A DNA stretch of 64,000 bases from Lactobacillus sp. ESL0791 (lineage in GTDB: Bacteria; Bacillota; Bacilli; Lactobacillales; Lactobacillaceae), in contig NZ_JAQTHU010000001.1 in NCBI RefSeq assembly GCF_029433255.1, forward strand, positions 1,054,001 to 1,118,000, given 5' to 3'. The notes below the pieces were generated by a model that was not told where the DNA came from, did not search any database, and worked only from the letters and a program-made list of their open reading frames with translations. The translations under genes were made by a program, and so were the position numbers. Below, piece by piece: positions 28,088-36,837 of this stretch; within the stretch, counting starts at the first letter, position 1; each line of letters opens with the position of its first letter.

Positions 28088-28635
28088 GAATTATTTCCGG
28101 TAAGTATGCTAAGCGTAATTTGTTTACGTTGAACAGCATGCGCACACGACCAACCAGTGATAAAGTTAAAGAATCTGTTTTTAATTCCTTAGGACAATTC
28201 TTTTCTGGAGGGCAGGTGCTTGATCTTTATAGCGGCAGCGGTGCGCTGGGGATTGAGGCCGTTTCCCGCGGCTTTGACCATGCCGTGCTTGTTGACATTA
28301 ACCATGCGGCAATTGAAGTTATCCGAAAAAATGTCGCCTTGACTAAGGAAGAAGCGCGTTTTTCTATTTATAAAATGTCCAGCAATGCGGCGCTTAATTT
28401 ATTTGCACAGAAAGAGATAAAATTTGATCTTGTATTTTTAGATCCGCCGTATGCCAAGCAAAAAATAGCGGCGGACATGATAAAAATGAATAAATTGCAG
28501 ATTTTAAATGGGATCGCAACGATTGTGGCCGAAACGGATGAGCAAACAGAGTTAGGTGCAATTGCTGGTTTTACTTTAACTAAGGAGCATCATCTGGGCA
28601 AAACAATGGTGCGATTTTATCGAAAGGACAAGTAA
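28084..28635 (+). CDS. rsmD: 16S rRNA (guanine(966)-N2)-methyltransferase
   Basis: 183 aa. N-terminal MRIISGKYAKRNL and TRPTSDKVKESVFN are family hallmarks; the SAM site is VLDLYSGSGALGIEA near residue 44 and the catalytic DPPY lies near 119. Start overlaps ylbG, stop abuts coaD. Confidence 0.95.
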   Translation: MRIISGKYAKRNLFTLNSMRTRPTSDKVKESVFNSLGQFFSGGQVLDLYSGSGALGIEAVSRGFDHAVLVDINHAAIEVIRKNVALTKEEARFSIYKMSSNAALNLFAQKEIKFDLVFLDPPYAKQKIAADMIKMNKLQILNGIATIVAETDEQTELGAIAGFTLTKEHHLGKTMVRFYRKDK

Positions 28636-29139
28636 ATGACGAGTGCACTTTTTCCAGGCAGCTTTGACCCAATCACGAATGGTCACGTTGATGTTGCGCT
28701 GCAGGCAGCTGCGGTTTTTGATAAGGTCTTTGTTGTTATAATGACTAATACGGCCAAAAATTATCTGTTTACGGCTGATGAACGGGCAGTGTTTGCGCGG
28801 GATGCTTTAAAAAATAATCCTAAAATTGAAGTTTTGCTGCGGCCTGATTCCTTAACTGTTGATGTTGCAAAGAAATTGGGCGCCAGCGTGATTATTCGCG
28901 GTGTTCGCAATAGTGCAGATTTTCTGTATGAGCAGCAGATTGCTAATACAAATACGCAAATTGCTCCAAATCTGCACACGGCCTTATTTTTTACTAAGCC
29001 GGAAAATAGTTTTGTGGCTTCTAGTATTATCAAGGAAATAGCACAATTTGGTGGAAGTATTAGTACCTTTATGCCCGAAATGGCAGCAGCAGCTTTAAAA
29101 TTAAAGTTTGGACAAAATAATGAAAAAAAGAAAAAATAG
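28636..29139 (+). CDS. coaD: Phosphopantetheine adenylyltransferase
   Basis: Penultimate step of coenzyme A synthesis. 167 aa. FPGSFDPITNGHVDV gives the T-x-G-H nucleotidyltransferase motif (residues 14-17); IIRGVRNSADFLYE and the C-terminal SSIIKEIA follow. The ATG is immediately after the rsmD stop. Confidence 0.96.
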   Translation: MTSALFPGSFDPITNGHVDVALQAAAVFDKVFVVIMTNTAKNYLFTADERAVFARDALKNNPKIEVLLRPDSLTVDVAKKLGASVIIRGVRNSADFLYEQQIANTNTQIAPNLHTALFFTKPENSFVASSIIKEIAQFGGSISTFMPEMAAAALKLKFGQNNEKKKK

Positions 29140-30148
29140 CTTAAAAAAATGGCTAGTTGGGCTAATTGTCATTGTAATTTTAGCGGTTGCTGCTTGTTGG
29201 CCGACAAATTATTATGTGGAAACGCCGGGACAGGCGTTGCCCGTTGGTCAGTTTATTAAGTCCAAGAAAAAAAGTCCCAATAATTTTTACCTGGTGACTG
29301 TTGCAGAATCGTCGCAGCCGGTCCCTGTTTTATGGTATCTATGGTCTTATACCAATAAATTTGCGCAGCGGATTCCGAAATCAGAATTGCTTGCAGGGCA
29401 AAGCAGCAGTCAGTATCAGGAATTGCAAACCTGGTACATGGAAACCAGTCAGCAAAACGCGGTGTACTATGCTGCTAAAAAAGCGGGGCTTAAGCCCAAA
29501 CTGAAATATTATGGTGTTTATGTGATGCAGGTGCAAAAGCATTCCAGCTTCAAAAATAGGCTGCAGGTCGGCGACACGGTTTTGGGTGCTAACGGTCATC
29601 TTTTTCATTCGACTAAGGAAATGATGACATATTTGCAAAAGCAAAAAATTGGCGCCAAAGTTACGATCTCGGTCCTACGTGACAATAAAGAAAAACATTT
29701 TACTGGGAAAATTGTTCGTGTTGAAGGAACTAATAAGTCGGGCATTGGGATTGGTTTAGTTGAACGGGTTAAGGTGGTTACCAAGCCCAAATTGATAATT
29801 AATGCTGGTGAGATTGGCGGCCCGTCAGCTGGTTTAATGTTTACTTTAACGAGTTATGAAACTTTTACGGGTAAAAACTTGACTAACAGGCATAAGGTGG
29901 CCGGCACTGGTACGATTGATGCCAGTGGCAAGGTAGGAATAATTGGCGGTGTCGATAAAAAGGTCGTCGCTGCGGATAAGGCCGGTGCCGAGGTCTTTTT
30001 TGCTCCGACTGATACAACGGGCGTGAAAAAGCAGCAATCAAATTATGCAGTAGCGGAAAAAACAGCTAAACAGATTCACACAAAAATGAAAATTGTTCCC
30101 GTAAGAACATTTGAAGATGCCTTAAAATATTTGCAGATACATTATTAA
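29120..30148 (+). CDS. PDZ and Lon-like (S16) membrane protease, YlbL/SepM family
   Basis: About 342 aa: one N-terminal membrane helix (WLVGLIVIVILAVAACW), a PDZ domain (about 125-200, with LQVGDTVLGANG) and a Lon-type protease domain with catalytic Ser in GGPSAGLMF near 236 and Lys in DKKVVAADKAG near 280. The Bacillus orthologue (DdcP/YlbL) clears a division inhibitor after DNA damage and the streptococcal one (SepM) trims a signal peptide; the substrate here is unknown. The frame opens at TTG 29108, but ATG 29120 is preferred; it overlaps coaD. Confidence 0.9.
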   Translation: MKKRKNSLKKWLVGLIVIVILAVAACWPTNYYVETPGQALPVGQFIKSKKKSPNNFYLVTVAESSQPVPVLWYLWSYTNKFAQRIPKSELLAGQSSSQYQELQTWYMETSQQNAVYYAAKKAGLKPKLKYYGVYVMQVQKHSSFKNRLQVGDTVLGANGHLFHSTKEMMTYLQKQKIGAKVTISVLRDNKEKHFTGKIVRVEGTNKSGIGIGLVERVKVVTKPKLIINAGEIGGPSAGLMFTLTSYETFTGKNLTNRHKVAGTGTIDASGKVGIIGGVDKKVVAADKAGAEVFFAPTDTTGVKKQQSNYAVAEKTAKQIHTKMKIVPVRTFEDALKYLQIHY

Positions 30149-30155
30149 AAAATCT

Positions 30156-30184
30156 AAAGTTCGGAAATTTTTCCGGACTTTTTT
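30156..30184 (+). terminator. Terminator after the PDZ/Lon protease gene
   Basis: AAGTTCGGAAA (30157-30167) pairs with TTTCCGGACTT (30170-30180), then TTTT. Confidence 0.85.
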
Positions 30185-30209
30185 CGTACTTAATAATGAG
30201 GTGAGTATG

Positions 30210-30872
30210 ATGGATTTTACAAAAATCAAAGATTTTTTATTGGAAAAGAAAAATTATTTAATTATTATCGCAATCGTGGTTGGGCTTTTTTGGTGGTCAA
30301 AACAGGGTAGCAGTAATCGGCAAGTTGATACTGCTAAAGTAACTACGGAGGATTCGGCACTGGTAACCGCTAAAAAGAAGGAGGACATTCCTAATAAACC
30401 GGCTGCTTCCCGCACAGTTACTTGTGATATCTCCGGTGCGGTTAAGCATCAGGGTGTTTACACGCTTAAAAATGGTGCCCGTTTAGATGAATTAATTGCC
30501 GCAGCCGGGGGAACGCGGAAAAATGTCCAACTGAAGGCAATTAACCGGGCACTAATTCTTAAAGATCAGGATAAAATTCATATTCCGTATAAGGGTGAAA
30601 AAGTTACTCCTGCTGCCACTGTGGGTACTTCTGGTACAGCGGGATCGGCAAGTACAGATGCTTCTAACACAAACTCGGGTGAAAAAATAAATCTGAATAC
30701 AGCATCGGCAGCGGATTTACAAAAATTAAATGGGATTGGCGAGAAAAAAGCGGAAAAAATAATTGAATACCGGGAAAAGAATGGTCAATTTAAAAAAATT
30801 GAAGATTTAAAGCAGGTTTCGGGAATTGGAGATAAAACCTTTGCAACGCTTAAAGACCACCTGGAAGTCTGA
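30210..30872 (+). CDS. comEA: Competence DNA-binding protein ComEA
   Basis: Membrane-anchored receptor for double-stranded DNA in natural transformation. About 220 aa: N-terminal membrane helix (YLIIIAIVVGLFWW), SLBB domain (CDISGAVKHQGVYTLKNG), a Ser/Thr/Gly linker, and two helix-hairpin-helix units (INLNTASAADLQKLNGIG and FKKIEDLKQVSGIGDKT). ATG 30210 fits the AGGTG SD best; ATG 30207 and GTG 30201 are alternatives. Its end overlaps the comEC frame. Confidence 0.93.
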   Translation: MDFTKIKDFLLEKKNYLIIIAIVVGLFWWSKQGSSNRQVDTAKVTTEDSALVTAKKKEDIPNKPAASRTVTCDISGAVKHQGVYTLKNGARLDELIAAAGGTRKNVQLKAINRALILKDQDKIHIPYKGEKVTPAATVGTSGTAGSASTDASNTNSGEKINLNTASAADLQKLNGIGEKKAEKIIEYREKNGQFKKIEDLKQVSGIGDKTFATLKDHLEV

Positions 30873-33132
30873 TTGCACAAGTCCTGGCCTCTTTGCCTTG
30901 ATAGCTTTTCTATTAGCTGCACTAAGCTGTTTGCTTTTTCAGAGTTCTACTTTATGGCAAAAACTTCTTTGTCTATCTTTTGGTGGTTATGTCTTATTTT
31001 TACTAGCTAAAAAATATTCAAGATTAATTTGGATGCTTTCAGGGATACTTATTGTGTTTGTCATTGCAGCAGGTTTTCAGGCTAAACCGCAGAGAGTGGT
31101 CTTAACGGCAGATACTGTGATCAAAGTGTATCCCGATGAAGTTAAATGTTCTGATGATTGGCTGTCAGGAACTGGCTATGTCGGTAAAAGAAAAATCCTG
31201 TTTTCAGCGACTGTAACGCCGCAAGAACGAAAAACGGTCAGGAGCGGCAAGATCTTATTTTTAAAAGATTTATCTGGTGAAATTGACCCAATTGAACCGG
31301 CCACTAATTATGGTCAATTTGATTACCAAAAATTTTATGCAGGAAAAAATATTTTTCAAAAGATTAAATTAAAAAGTTTTCGACTCGTTGCTGCAGATTC
31401 TACTGACCTGTTTGCAATTTTGCATAAGTTTCGCTTTAATTTGCAAATGTATTTTAAAAGGATGCCGCGAATATTAGGCTTTTTTGCAAGTGAATTACTC
31501 CTTGCTGAGAATCCAGAATCAGAAAATCAGGCCATTCTGGATAATTATCGCAACTTGGGCGTGATTCACCTTTTAAGTATTTCCGGACTGCATGTGGGAA
31601 TCTATACTTTAGTTTTGGGAATATTTTGCTCGTGGTTGAAATTTACCGAGGAGGGTACATTTGCGCTTAATTGTCTACTTTTACTGTTGGGCATCTTTTT
31701 AAGTGGTGGACAAGCCGGCTTCATCCGCGCGAGTCTAGCTTATTTTTTAGGAAAAATATTTAAATTTAAAAATATACGACTGACCAATTTTGATTTGTTA
31801 GGATTAACCTTAATCATTCATTTGTTATTTGTCCCGCGGTTACTGCTGGGAGTGGGGGCAGTTTTAAGCTATGTATTAGCCTTAGGATTACAGTTGACTA
31901 GCAAAATGTCCTCTTTTAAGCAGTCGGTTGCGCTCAATTTTTTGTTGACGCCATTGCTGCTATTTTACTTTTTTCAGTTTAACTTTTTAACGGTGCTGTT
32001 TAACCTGCTAGTGGTCCCGTATTTTAACTGGGTAGTCATGCCCGTAACTTTTATTAATTTGCTTTTGTTTCCTGTTTATCCGGCTCTTTCGCGTTTGCTA
32101 GAGCTTGTTTTAGAAAATGGCGAACAGGTAATTGCCAAAGTTTCTGCAACGAAATTGGGTTTATTTACTTTTGGCAAAATCAATTGGTGGCAGTGCCTAG
32201 GTATTTTAGTTTTGACAATAATTTACCTCAGTCTTTTAAATGAAGGAAATGAAAATAAAAGATTAAGGTTAAAGCTTTGCAGTAGTCTTCTTTTGAGCTA
32301 TACTTTATGTTTTTGCCTAATCCATTTTCCTTTAACTGGACAGGTAACTCTGATCGATGTGGGGCAGGGCGATAGTATTTTGATCACAACCCCTTTTCCT
32401 AGGAAAACATATATGATTGATACAGGTGGAAAATTGAATTTTTCGGGGAAAAGGATAAAACCGCAGATTGAAAAAATTACCATTCCATTTTTAAAAGCGC
32501 AGGGGATCAGTACGATTGACGGACTGTTTGTGACGCATCAAGACGCCGATCACGTTGGCGATCTGGGACCACTACTTGAACAGGTTAATGTTCGCAATTT
32601 GTATACTGCTAAAGGGTTAATAGCTAATCCGTCTTTTCAAAAAAGAATTGCGGGAAAAATGGCACAAACCAGATTGACCGAACTTTTAGCAGGAATGCAG
32701 GTAAAAGAAAGCAAAATCACTTTTGCAATTGTTTACCCGTTTAAAGCTGGCGAGGGAAAAAATGAAGATTCTTTGTCGTTGTTATTTCGTTTGGCAAACA
32801 AAACCTGGCTGTTTACCGGTGACCTGGGACAGGAGGGAGAAAAAGAAATAACAGCTAATTTTGCATTGCAGGTCAATTATTTTAAATTGGGTCATCACGG
32901 CAGTAAAACTTCTTCAAATCCGGAATTTTTGAGGACATTGCAGCCCGAAAAAGTATTTATTTCGGCGGGACGGAACAATCGCTTTGGGCACCCACATCCT
33001 GAAACGTTACAAACTTTAAGGACGTTAGGAATTCCGTGGGTTTCGACCCAGGACTGTGGTATGATTAGCTGGATATATGGCGGCTTTAACCGGCCCCAAT
33101 TTAACTATTTTTTACCGGTGAAGAATAAATGA
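30826..33132 (+). CDS. comEC: Competence channel protein ComEC/Rec2
   Basis: Membrane channel for single-stranded DNA import. 768 aa: hydrophobic N-terminus, DUF4131 region, the multi-helix Competence domain with HLLSISGLHVGIYTLVLG near residue 247, and a C-terminal metallo-beta-lactamase domain (LIDVGQGDSILI, THQDADHVGDLG, FTGDLG, LGHHGSKTSSNPEF). No frameshift in the body. The start is unclear: in-frame starts are TTG 30826 and TTG 30841, both inside comEA, while the TTG right after the comEA stop is out of frame. Confidence 0.92.
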   Translation: MEIKPLQRLKTTWKSDCTSPGLFALIAFLLAALSCLLFQSSTLWQKLLCLSFGGYVLFLLAKKYSRLIWMLSGILIVFVIAAGFQAKPQRVVLTADTVIKVYPDEVKCSDDWLSGTGYVGKRKILFSATVTPQERKTVRSGKILFLKDLSGEIDPIEPATNYGQFDYQKFYAGKNIFQKIKLKSFRLVAADSTDLFAILHKFRFNLQMYFKRMPRILGFFASELLLAENPESENQAILDNYRNLGVIHLLSISGLHVGIYTLVLGIFCSWLKFTEEGTFALNCLLLLLGIFLSGGQAGFIRASLAYFLGKIFKFKNIRLTNFDLLGLTLIIHLLFVPRLLLGVGAVLSYVLALGLQLTSKMSSFKQSVALNFLLTPLLLFYFFQFNFLTVLFNLLVVPYFNWVVMPVTFINLLLFPVYPALSRLLELVLENGEQVIAKVSATKLGLFTFGKINWWQCLGILVLTIIYLSLLNEGNENKRLRLKLCSSLLLSYTLCFCLIHFPLTGQVTLIDVGQGDSILITTPFPRKTYMIDTGGKLNFSGKRIKPQIEKITIPFLKAQGISTIDGLFVTHQDADHVGDLGPLLEQVNVRNLYTAKGLIANPSFQKRIAGKMAQTRLTELLAGMQVKESKITFAIVYPFKAGEGKNEDSLSLLFRLANKTWLFTGDLGQEGEKEITANFALQVNYFKLGHHGSKTSSNPEFLRTLQPEKVFISAGRNNRFGHPHPETLQTLRTLGIPWVSTQDCGMISWIYGGFNRPQFNYFLPVKNK

Positions 33133-34115
33133 CATTACTTTCTTTATTTAAGAATACAGATAACAACAACCCACATACATTACTTTGGGGACCAGATGCC
33201 TTTCTCAATGATTATTTGACACGCTCTTATTCCCGTGAACAGCAGTTTGCGGGTTACGAAAGGGTGATCGTTGATTGCGAGGCCGATGGTTTAGATGATT
33301 TGCTTGCAGATTTGACGGAATCTAGTTTGTTTAGCCAGCAAAAATTAATTACGATTAAAAATCCGTTTTTTTTGACGGCCAAGGTACCTAAAAAATTTCA
33401 GCGCCAATTAACACAATTAGAGAATGTCCTTAGTCACATTAACGAGTTGGACAATGTAGTGGTTATCTCTGCTTCCTATGAAAAAATTGACCGAAGAAAG
33501 AAATTAACCAAAACGGTTTTGAAAAATTTTAATGTTGTTGAAACCCAGATTAAGCCGTATGAAGTGGGGGCAATTACCAAAGTGCTAATTAATGCTGAAG
33601 GATTTGCGATTAGTCAGTCTGCTTTGCAGCTGCTGGTTGAGCGCAGTGATCAGGTGATGGATACCGTTTTAAGTAACTACAGCAAGTTAAAAATGGCTGC
33701 CGAGGATAAGAAAATCACTAAAGATTTGGTAGAGAAAAACGTTGATCTGTCACTTGCGCAAAATATTTTTGCAATTTTAGAAGCGGCCTTAAGAAATAAT
33801 TATCACGAAGCAATTACTCGGCTAACTAACCAGCTGCATCAAGGAAGTAATCCAGTTCAGCTGCTTGCCGTTTTTGAAAATCAAATCGAACTGATTTTGG
33901 TGGTAAAGATTTTAGCTAAACGCGGCCGCAGTGAAGCACAGATCAGCAAGGAACTAGCTATTCATCCATACCGGGTCAAATTAGCTCTGAGAAGCCGGCT
34001 GCAAGTTGCGAAATTGACCCAGCTGCTTGAAACAGCAATTAAGCTGGATTTTAATTATAAGAATGGCCAGTGTCAGTCGGATGACTTTTTGAAGATGTTT
34101 ATTTTAAATGTTTAA
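33129..34115 (+). CDS. holA: DNA polymerase III subunit delta
   Basis: Clamp-loader subunit that opens the beta clamp. 328 aa, family length. Recognised by overall pattern (LLWGPDAFLNDYL at the start, ESSLFSQQKLITIKN near 65, LLAVFENQIELILVVKIL in the C-terminal collar domain) and by the conserved comEC-holA-rpsT order. The ATG overlaps the comEC stop by four bases. Confidence 0.93.
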   Translation: MTLLSLFKNTDNNNPHTLLWGPDAFLNDYLTRSYSREQQFAGYERVIVDCEADGLDDLLADLTESSLFSQQKLITIKNPFFLTAKVPKKFQRQLTQLENVLSHINELDNVVVISASYEKIDRRKKLTKTVLKNFNVVETQIKPYEVGAITKVLINAEGFAISQSALQLLVERSDQVMDTVLSNYSKLKMAAEDKKITKDLVEKNVDLSLAQNIFAILEAALRNNYHEAITRLTNQLHQGSNPVQLLAVFENQIELILVVKILAKRGRSEAQISKELAIHPYRVKLALRSRLQVAKLTQLLETAIKLDFNYKNGQCQSDDFLKMFILNV

Positions 34116-34122
34116 ATGCATA

Positions 34123-34158
34123 AAAAATAGTCAAGAATGTTGGATCCTTGACTATTTA
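34123..34158. terminator. Terminator between holA and rpsT
   Basis: AAATAGTCAAG (34125-34135) pairs with CTTGACTATTT (34147-34157). The T tract is best on the minus strand, so it mainly serves rpsT but may also stop holA transcripts. Confidence 0.8.
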
Positions 34159-34171
34159 AATTCGTTAAAAT

Positions 34172-34423
34172 TTATTTAGCTAATTTAGCCAAACGACTCT
34201 TATCGCGGTTAGCCTTGTTCTTATGAATTAAGCCTTTTGAAGCAGCTTTGTCCAAAGCACGGGCAGCAGCAACATGTAATTCGGAGGCGTTTTCGGCACC
34301 AGCTGCTTGAGCAGTCTTGAACTTCTTAACGGCAGTCCGTAAATTGTTCAACTGAGCAGCATTACGCTTTCTGGCAGCATCTTGAGTTTTCACACGTTTA
34401 ATCGCTGATTTAATTTGTGGCAT
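34172..34423 (-). CDS. rpsT: Ribosomal protein S20
   Basis: 83-aa basic protein beginning [12 protein letters not shown], with the Ala/Lys-rich helices of S20. The start is the ATG at 34423 right after GGAGGTG; upstream in-frame codons are in the leader. Confidence 0.97.
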   Translation of the reverse strand: MPQIKSAIKRVKTQDAARKRNAAQLNNLRTAVKKFKTAQAAGAENASELHVAAARALDKAASKGLIHKNKANRDKSRLAKLAK

Positions 34424-34459
34424 AGAATTCACCTCCATAATCAATAATTCACTTATCTG

Positions 34460-34488
34460 ATTATACTTAAGAATGGACGGGGATGCAA
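34460..34488 (-). promoter_or_regulatory. Promoter of rpsT
   Basis: On the minus strand TTGCAT (34483-34488), 17 bases, TATAAT (34460-34465). Strong match to the sigma-A consensus. Confidence 0.75.
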
Positions 34489-34500
34489 GGAAATTTATGC

Positions 34501-34529
34501 TTGCTTTTTTTTAAAACTATCTGTATCAT
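34501..34529 (+). promoter_or_regulatory. Promoter of rpsO
   Basis: TTGCTT (34501-34506), 17 bases, TATCAT (34524-34529); divergent from the rpsT promoter with 12 bases between the two -35 elements. Confidence 0.6.
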
Positions 34530-34544
34530 ATCTATGTGTTATGA

Positions 34545-34597
34545 ACCATTAACGCTGTTTGTGCGCTCACACCTGACGGCAGACGTTGTTAATGGCA
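34545..34597 (+). promoter_or_regulatory. rpsO: Structured rpsO leader, candidate S15 autoregulatory RNA
   Basis: CCATTAAC (about 34547-34554) pairs with GTTAATGG (about 34588-34595), enclosing GTTTG/CAGAC and TGTG-CGCT-CACA helices, a branched fold ending about 25 bases before the ATG. It resembles in kind, not in detail, known S15-binding leaders. The fold is by eye only. Confidence 0.45.
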
Positions 34598-34621
34598 ATT
34601 ATTGATTGAAAGGTGAATATT

Positions 34622-34891
34622 ATGGCTATTTCAAAAACTGAAAAGAATGAAATTATTGCAAAGTATGCAACTCATGAAGGCGATACTGGCTCAACTGAGG
34701 TTCAAGTTGCTCTGCTTACAGCAGACATCAACAATTTGACTGACCACATGAAGTCTCATTCACACGACCACCATTCATATGTTGGTTTGCTGAAGAAGAT
34801 TGGTCACCGTCGTAACTTGCTTCGTTACTTGCAAAACAGTGATGTTAACCGTTACCGTGAACTAATTAAGAGTTTGGGTTTACGTCGTTAA
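34622..34891 (+). CDS. rpsO: Ribosomal protein S15
   Basis: 89 aa, family length, with [20 protein letters not shown] and the C-terminal [17 protein letters not shown] 34622 follows AAAGG; the GTG nine bases upstream lies in the SD region. Codon choice is that of a highly expressed gene. Confidence 0.98.
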   Translation: MAISKTEKNEIIAKYATHEGDTGSTEVQVALLTADINNLTDHMKSHSHDHHSYVGLLKKIGHRRNLLRYLQNSDVNRYRELIKSLGLRR

Positions 34892-34908
34892 TTCAAAATA
34901 ACAATATC

Positions 34909-34938
34909 AGGGTCAGTTCGTTTGAACTGGCCTTTTTG
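34909..34938 (+). terminator. Terminator after rpsO
   Basis: GGTCAGTTC (34911-34919), loop GTTT, GAACTGGCC (34924-34932), then TTTTT. Confidence 0.9.
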
Positions 34939-34941
34939 TTT

Positions 34942-34969
34942 TTGTCATAATAATTTTCTATGCTAGAAT
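34942..34969 (+). promoter_or_regulatory. Promoter of rnjB
   Basis: TTGTCA (34942-34947), 16 bases, TAGAAT (34964-34969) preceded by TGC (extended -10). Confidence 0.65.
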
Positions 34970-35047
34970 TAACTAAGGTACTTTTACGTTTTGATCAATA
35001 AGATCCATAAATCAATCAATGAGATTAAATATAGAAAAGGAAAAAAT

Positions 35048-36835
35048 ATGACTGAACAAGTTAAGATAATGATTTTAAGCGGTGTGCGTGAACAAGGTAA
35101 GGACATGTTTGCCGTTCAAGTTAATGATGAAATTTTTGTGCTTGATGCGGGCTTAAAGTATCCTGATAGCTCTTTATTTGGAATAGATGTGGTTATTCCA
35201 GACCTTGATTTCTTTGAACAATATGGGGATCGGGTAGTGGGTATTTTCCTAACTCACGGACACGCTGATTCAATTGGCGCTTTGCCATATATTTTGCGTA
35301 AATATGATATTCCTGTTTTTGGTTCTGATTTAACGATTGAGTTAGCCAAGATTAACGTTAAGCGGGACAATAAGCGGGTGAAAAACAGCAATTTCCATGT
35401 AATTGATGAAAATACCGAAATTGACTTTAAAAATGCCAACATTTCGTTTTTCCACACAACCCATTCGATTCCAGGATCCTTGGGAATCGATGTCCATACA
35501 CCAGCTGGTGAAGTTGTTTATACCGGTGACTTTAAATTTGATCCTTCGGCTACGGCAAATTACCGTACGAACATGGATCGGTTGGCAGAAATTGAACAAA
35601 AGGGTGTACTTGCCTTGTTAAGCGACTCTTCAAATGCCGAGGCCTTTTTCCCCAGTGCATCTGAACAAGACATTGGTAAATATGTGACCAATGTCTTTCG
35701 CAATACTGCAGGGCGAATTATTGTTGCAGCTAAGGCATCCAACCTGAATCGGGTTCAGGAAGTATTAAACGCAGCCCATGCTACAGGACGCAAAGTTTTG
35801 CTCACAGGACGGGATGCCGGTAAAATTGTTCGGACGTCAATGAAATTGGGTTATTTAAAGGTTCCTAATGGCTTATTAATGCGGGTAAAGGACCTGAAGA
35901 CCATTCCTGATGAAAAAACAGTCATCTTGGAAACCGGCCAGATGGGTGAGCCGCTGGATTCACTACAAAAAATGGCAAAGAAGCGTCACAGCATGATTAC
36001 CATTCACAAGGGGGACCTTGTTTTTATTGCGACAACTCCGTCGCATGCGGTTGAAACAATGGTCGCTGAAACCAGTGACTTGGTTTATCGTGCCGGCGGA
36101 ACTGTCATCCAGTTAGGCCGGGATAAGCATACAAGTGGTCACGCAACGGGCCGCGACCTGCAGATTTTGATTAATATGCTTAAGCCCAAGTTTTTGATTC
36201 CAGTAATTGGGGAATACCGCTTACTGGAAGTCCACAAGGATCTGGCAATTAAGGCGGGCATTGATAAAGATAATGTTTTTATCACGAAAAATGGTGACTG
36301 TCTCAATTATGACTTTAAGCAGGAACGCTTATATCTGACTGATCCGGTTCCAGGCGAAGATACGATGATTGATGGCTCTGGTATCGGTGATGTCGGTAAT
36401 ATCGTTTTGCGCGATCGTGAAGTGCTTTCTGATGACGGAATTTTTATTGCTGTTGCCACAATTGACCGCCGTAAAAAACAGATTGTTTCGCAGCCGCAGG
36501 TTACAAGCCGTGGGTTTGTTTACATCAAGGCTAACCACAAATTAATGCACGATGCTGTCGAGCTGATCAAAGAAACGATCAATAATAATTTTACTAACAA
36601 AAAATTTGATTGGACTGAGCTTAAGCAAGATGTCAGAAATGACCTGGAAAAATTCTTGTATAAGCAAACTAATCGGCGCCCAGTAGTTTTGCCGGTAATA
36701 ATGGAAGTAAACCAAAATCGGCACCGTGCAATGCAGAAACGCGATAGTCAAGTTCCCGCTACTTATAAGAGCGGTGGCAACCAAATTGCCCGGACTGGTT
36801 CTGCCCAGCAGTTGTTTGCCAACAAGAAAGATTAA
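35048..36835 (+). CDS. rnjB: Ribonuclease J2
   Basis: Second RNase J paralogue, normally a partner of J1 in the degradosome. 595 aa from ATG 35048 (SD AAAAGGA). The first metal motif reads HGHADS (H70, H72, D74, S75) where J1 has HGHEDH, so one zinc ligand is lost, as expected for the weakly active J2 type. The beta-CASP half (SDSSNAEAFF, DKHTSGHATGRDL) is kept. A polar C-terminal extension of about 35 residues (RHRAMQKRDSQ onward) exceeds J1. The TPR-like gene follows two bases after the stop. Confidence 0.93.
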   Translation: MTEQVKIMILSGVREQGKDMFAVQVNDEIFVLDAGLKYPDSSLFGIDVVIPDLDFFEQYGDRVVGIFLTHGHADSIGALPYILRKYDIPVFGSDLTIELAKINVKRDNKRVKNSNFHVIDENTEIDFKNANISFFHTTHSIPGSLGIDVHTPAGEVVYTGDFKFDPSATANYRTNMDRLAEIEQKGVLALLSDSSNAEAFFPSASEQDIGKYVTNVFRNTAGRIIVAAKASNLNRVQEVLNAAHATGRKVLLTGRDAGKIVRTSMKLGYLKVPNGLLMRVKDLKTIPDEKTVILETGQMGEPLDSLQKMAKKRHSMITIHKGDLVFIATTPSHAVETMVAETSDLVYRAGGTVIQLGRDKHTSGHATGRDLQILINMLKPKFLIPVIGEYRLLEVHKDLAIKAGIDKDNVFITKNGDCLNYDFKQERLYLTDPVPGEDTMIDGSGIGDVGNIVLRDREVLSDDGIFIAVATIDRRKKQIVSQPQVTSRGFVYIKANHKLMHDAVELIKETINNNFTNKKFDWTELKQDVRNDLEKFLYKQTNRRPVVLPVIMEVNQNRHRAMQKRDSQVPATYKSGGNQIARTGSAQQLFANKKD

Positions 36836-36837
36836 AG

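Noticed and set aside
30201..33132. Competence genes as proof of natural transformation
   Set aside because: Only comEA and comEC are in the window; pilus, regulator and other genes are not visible.
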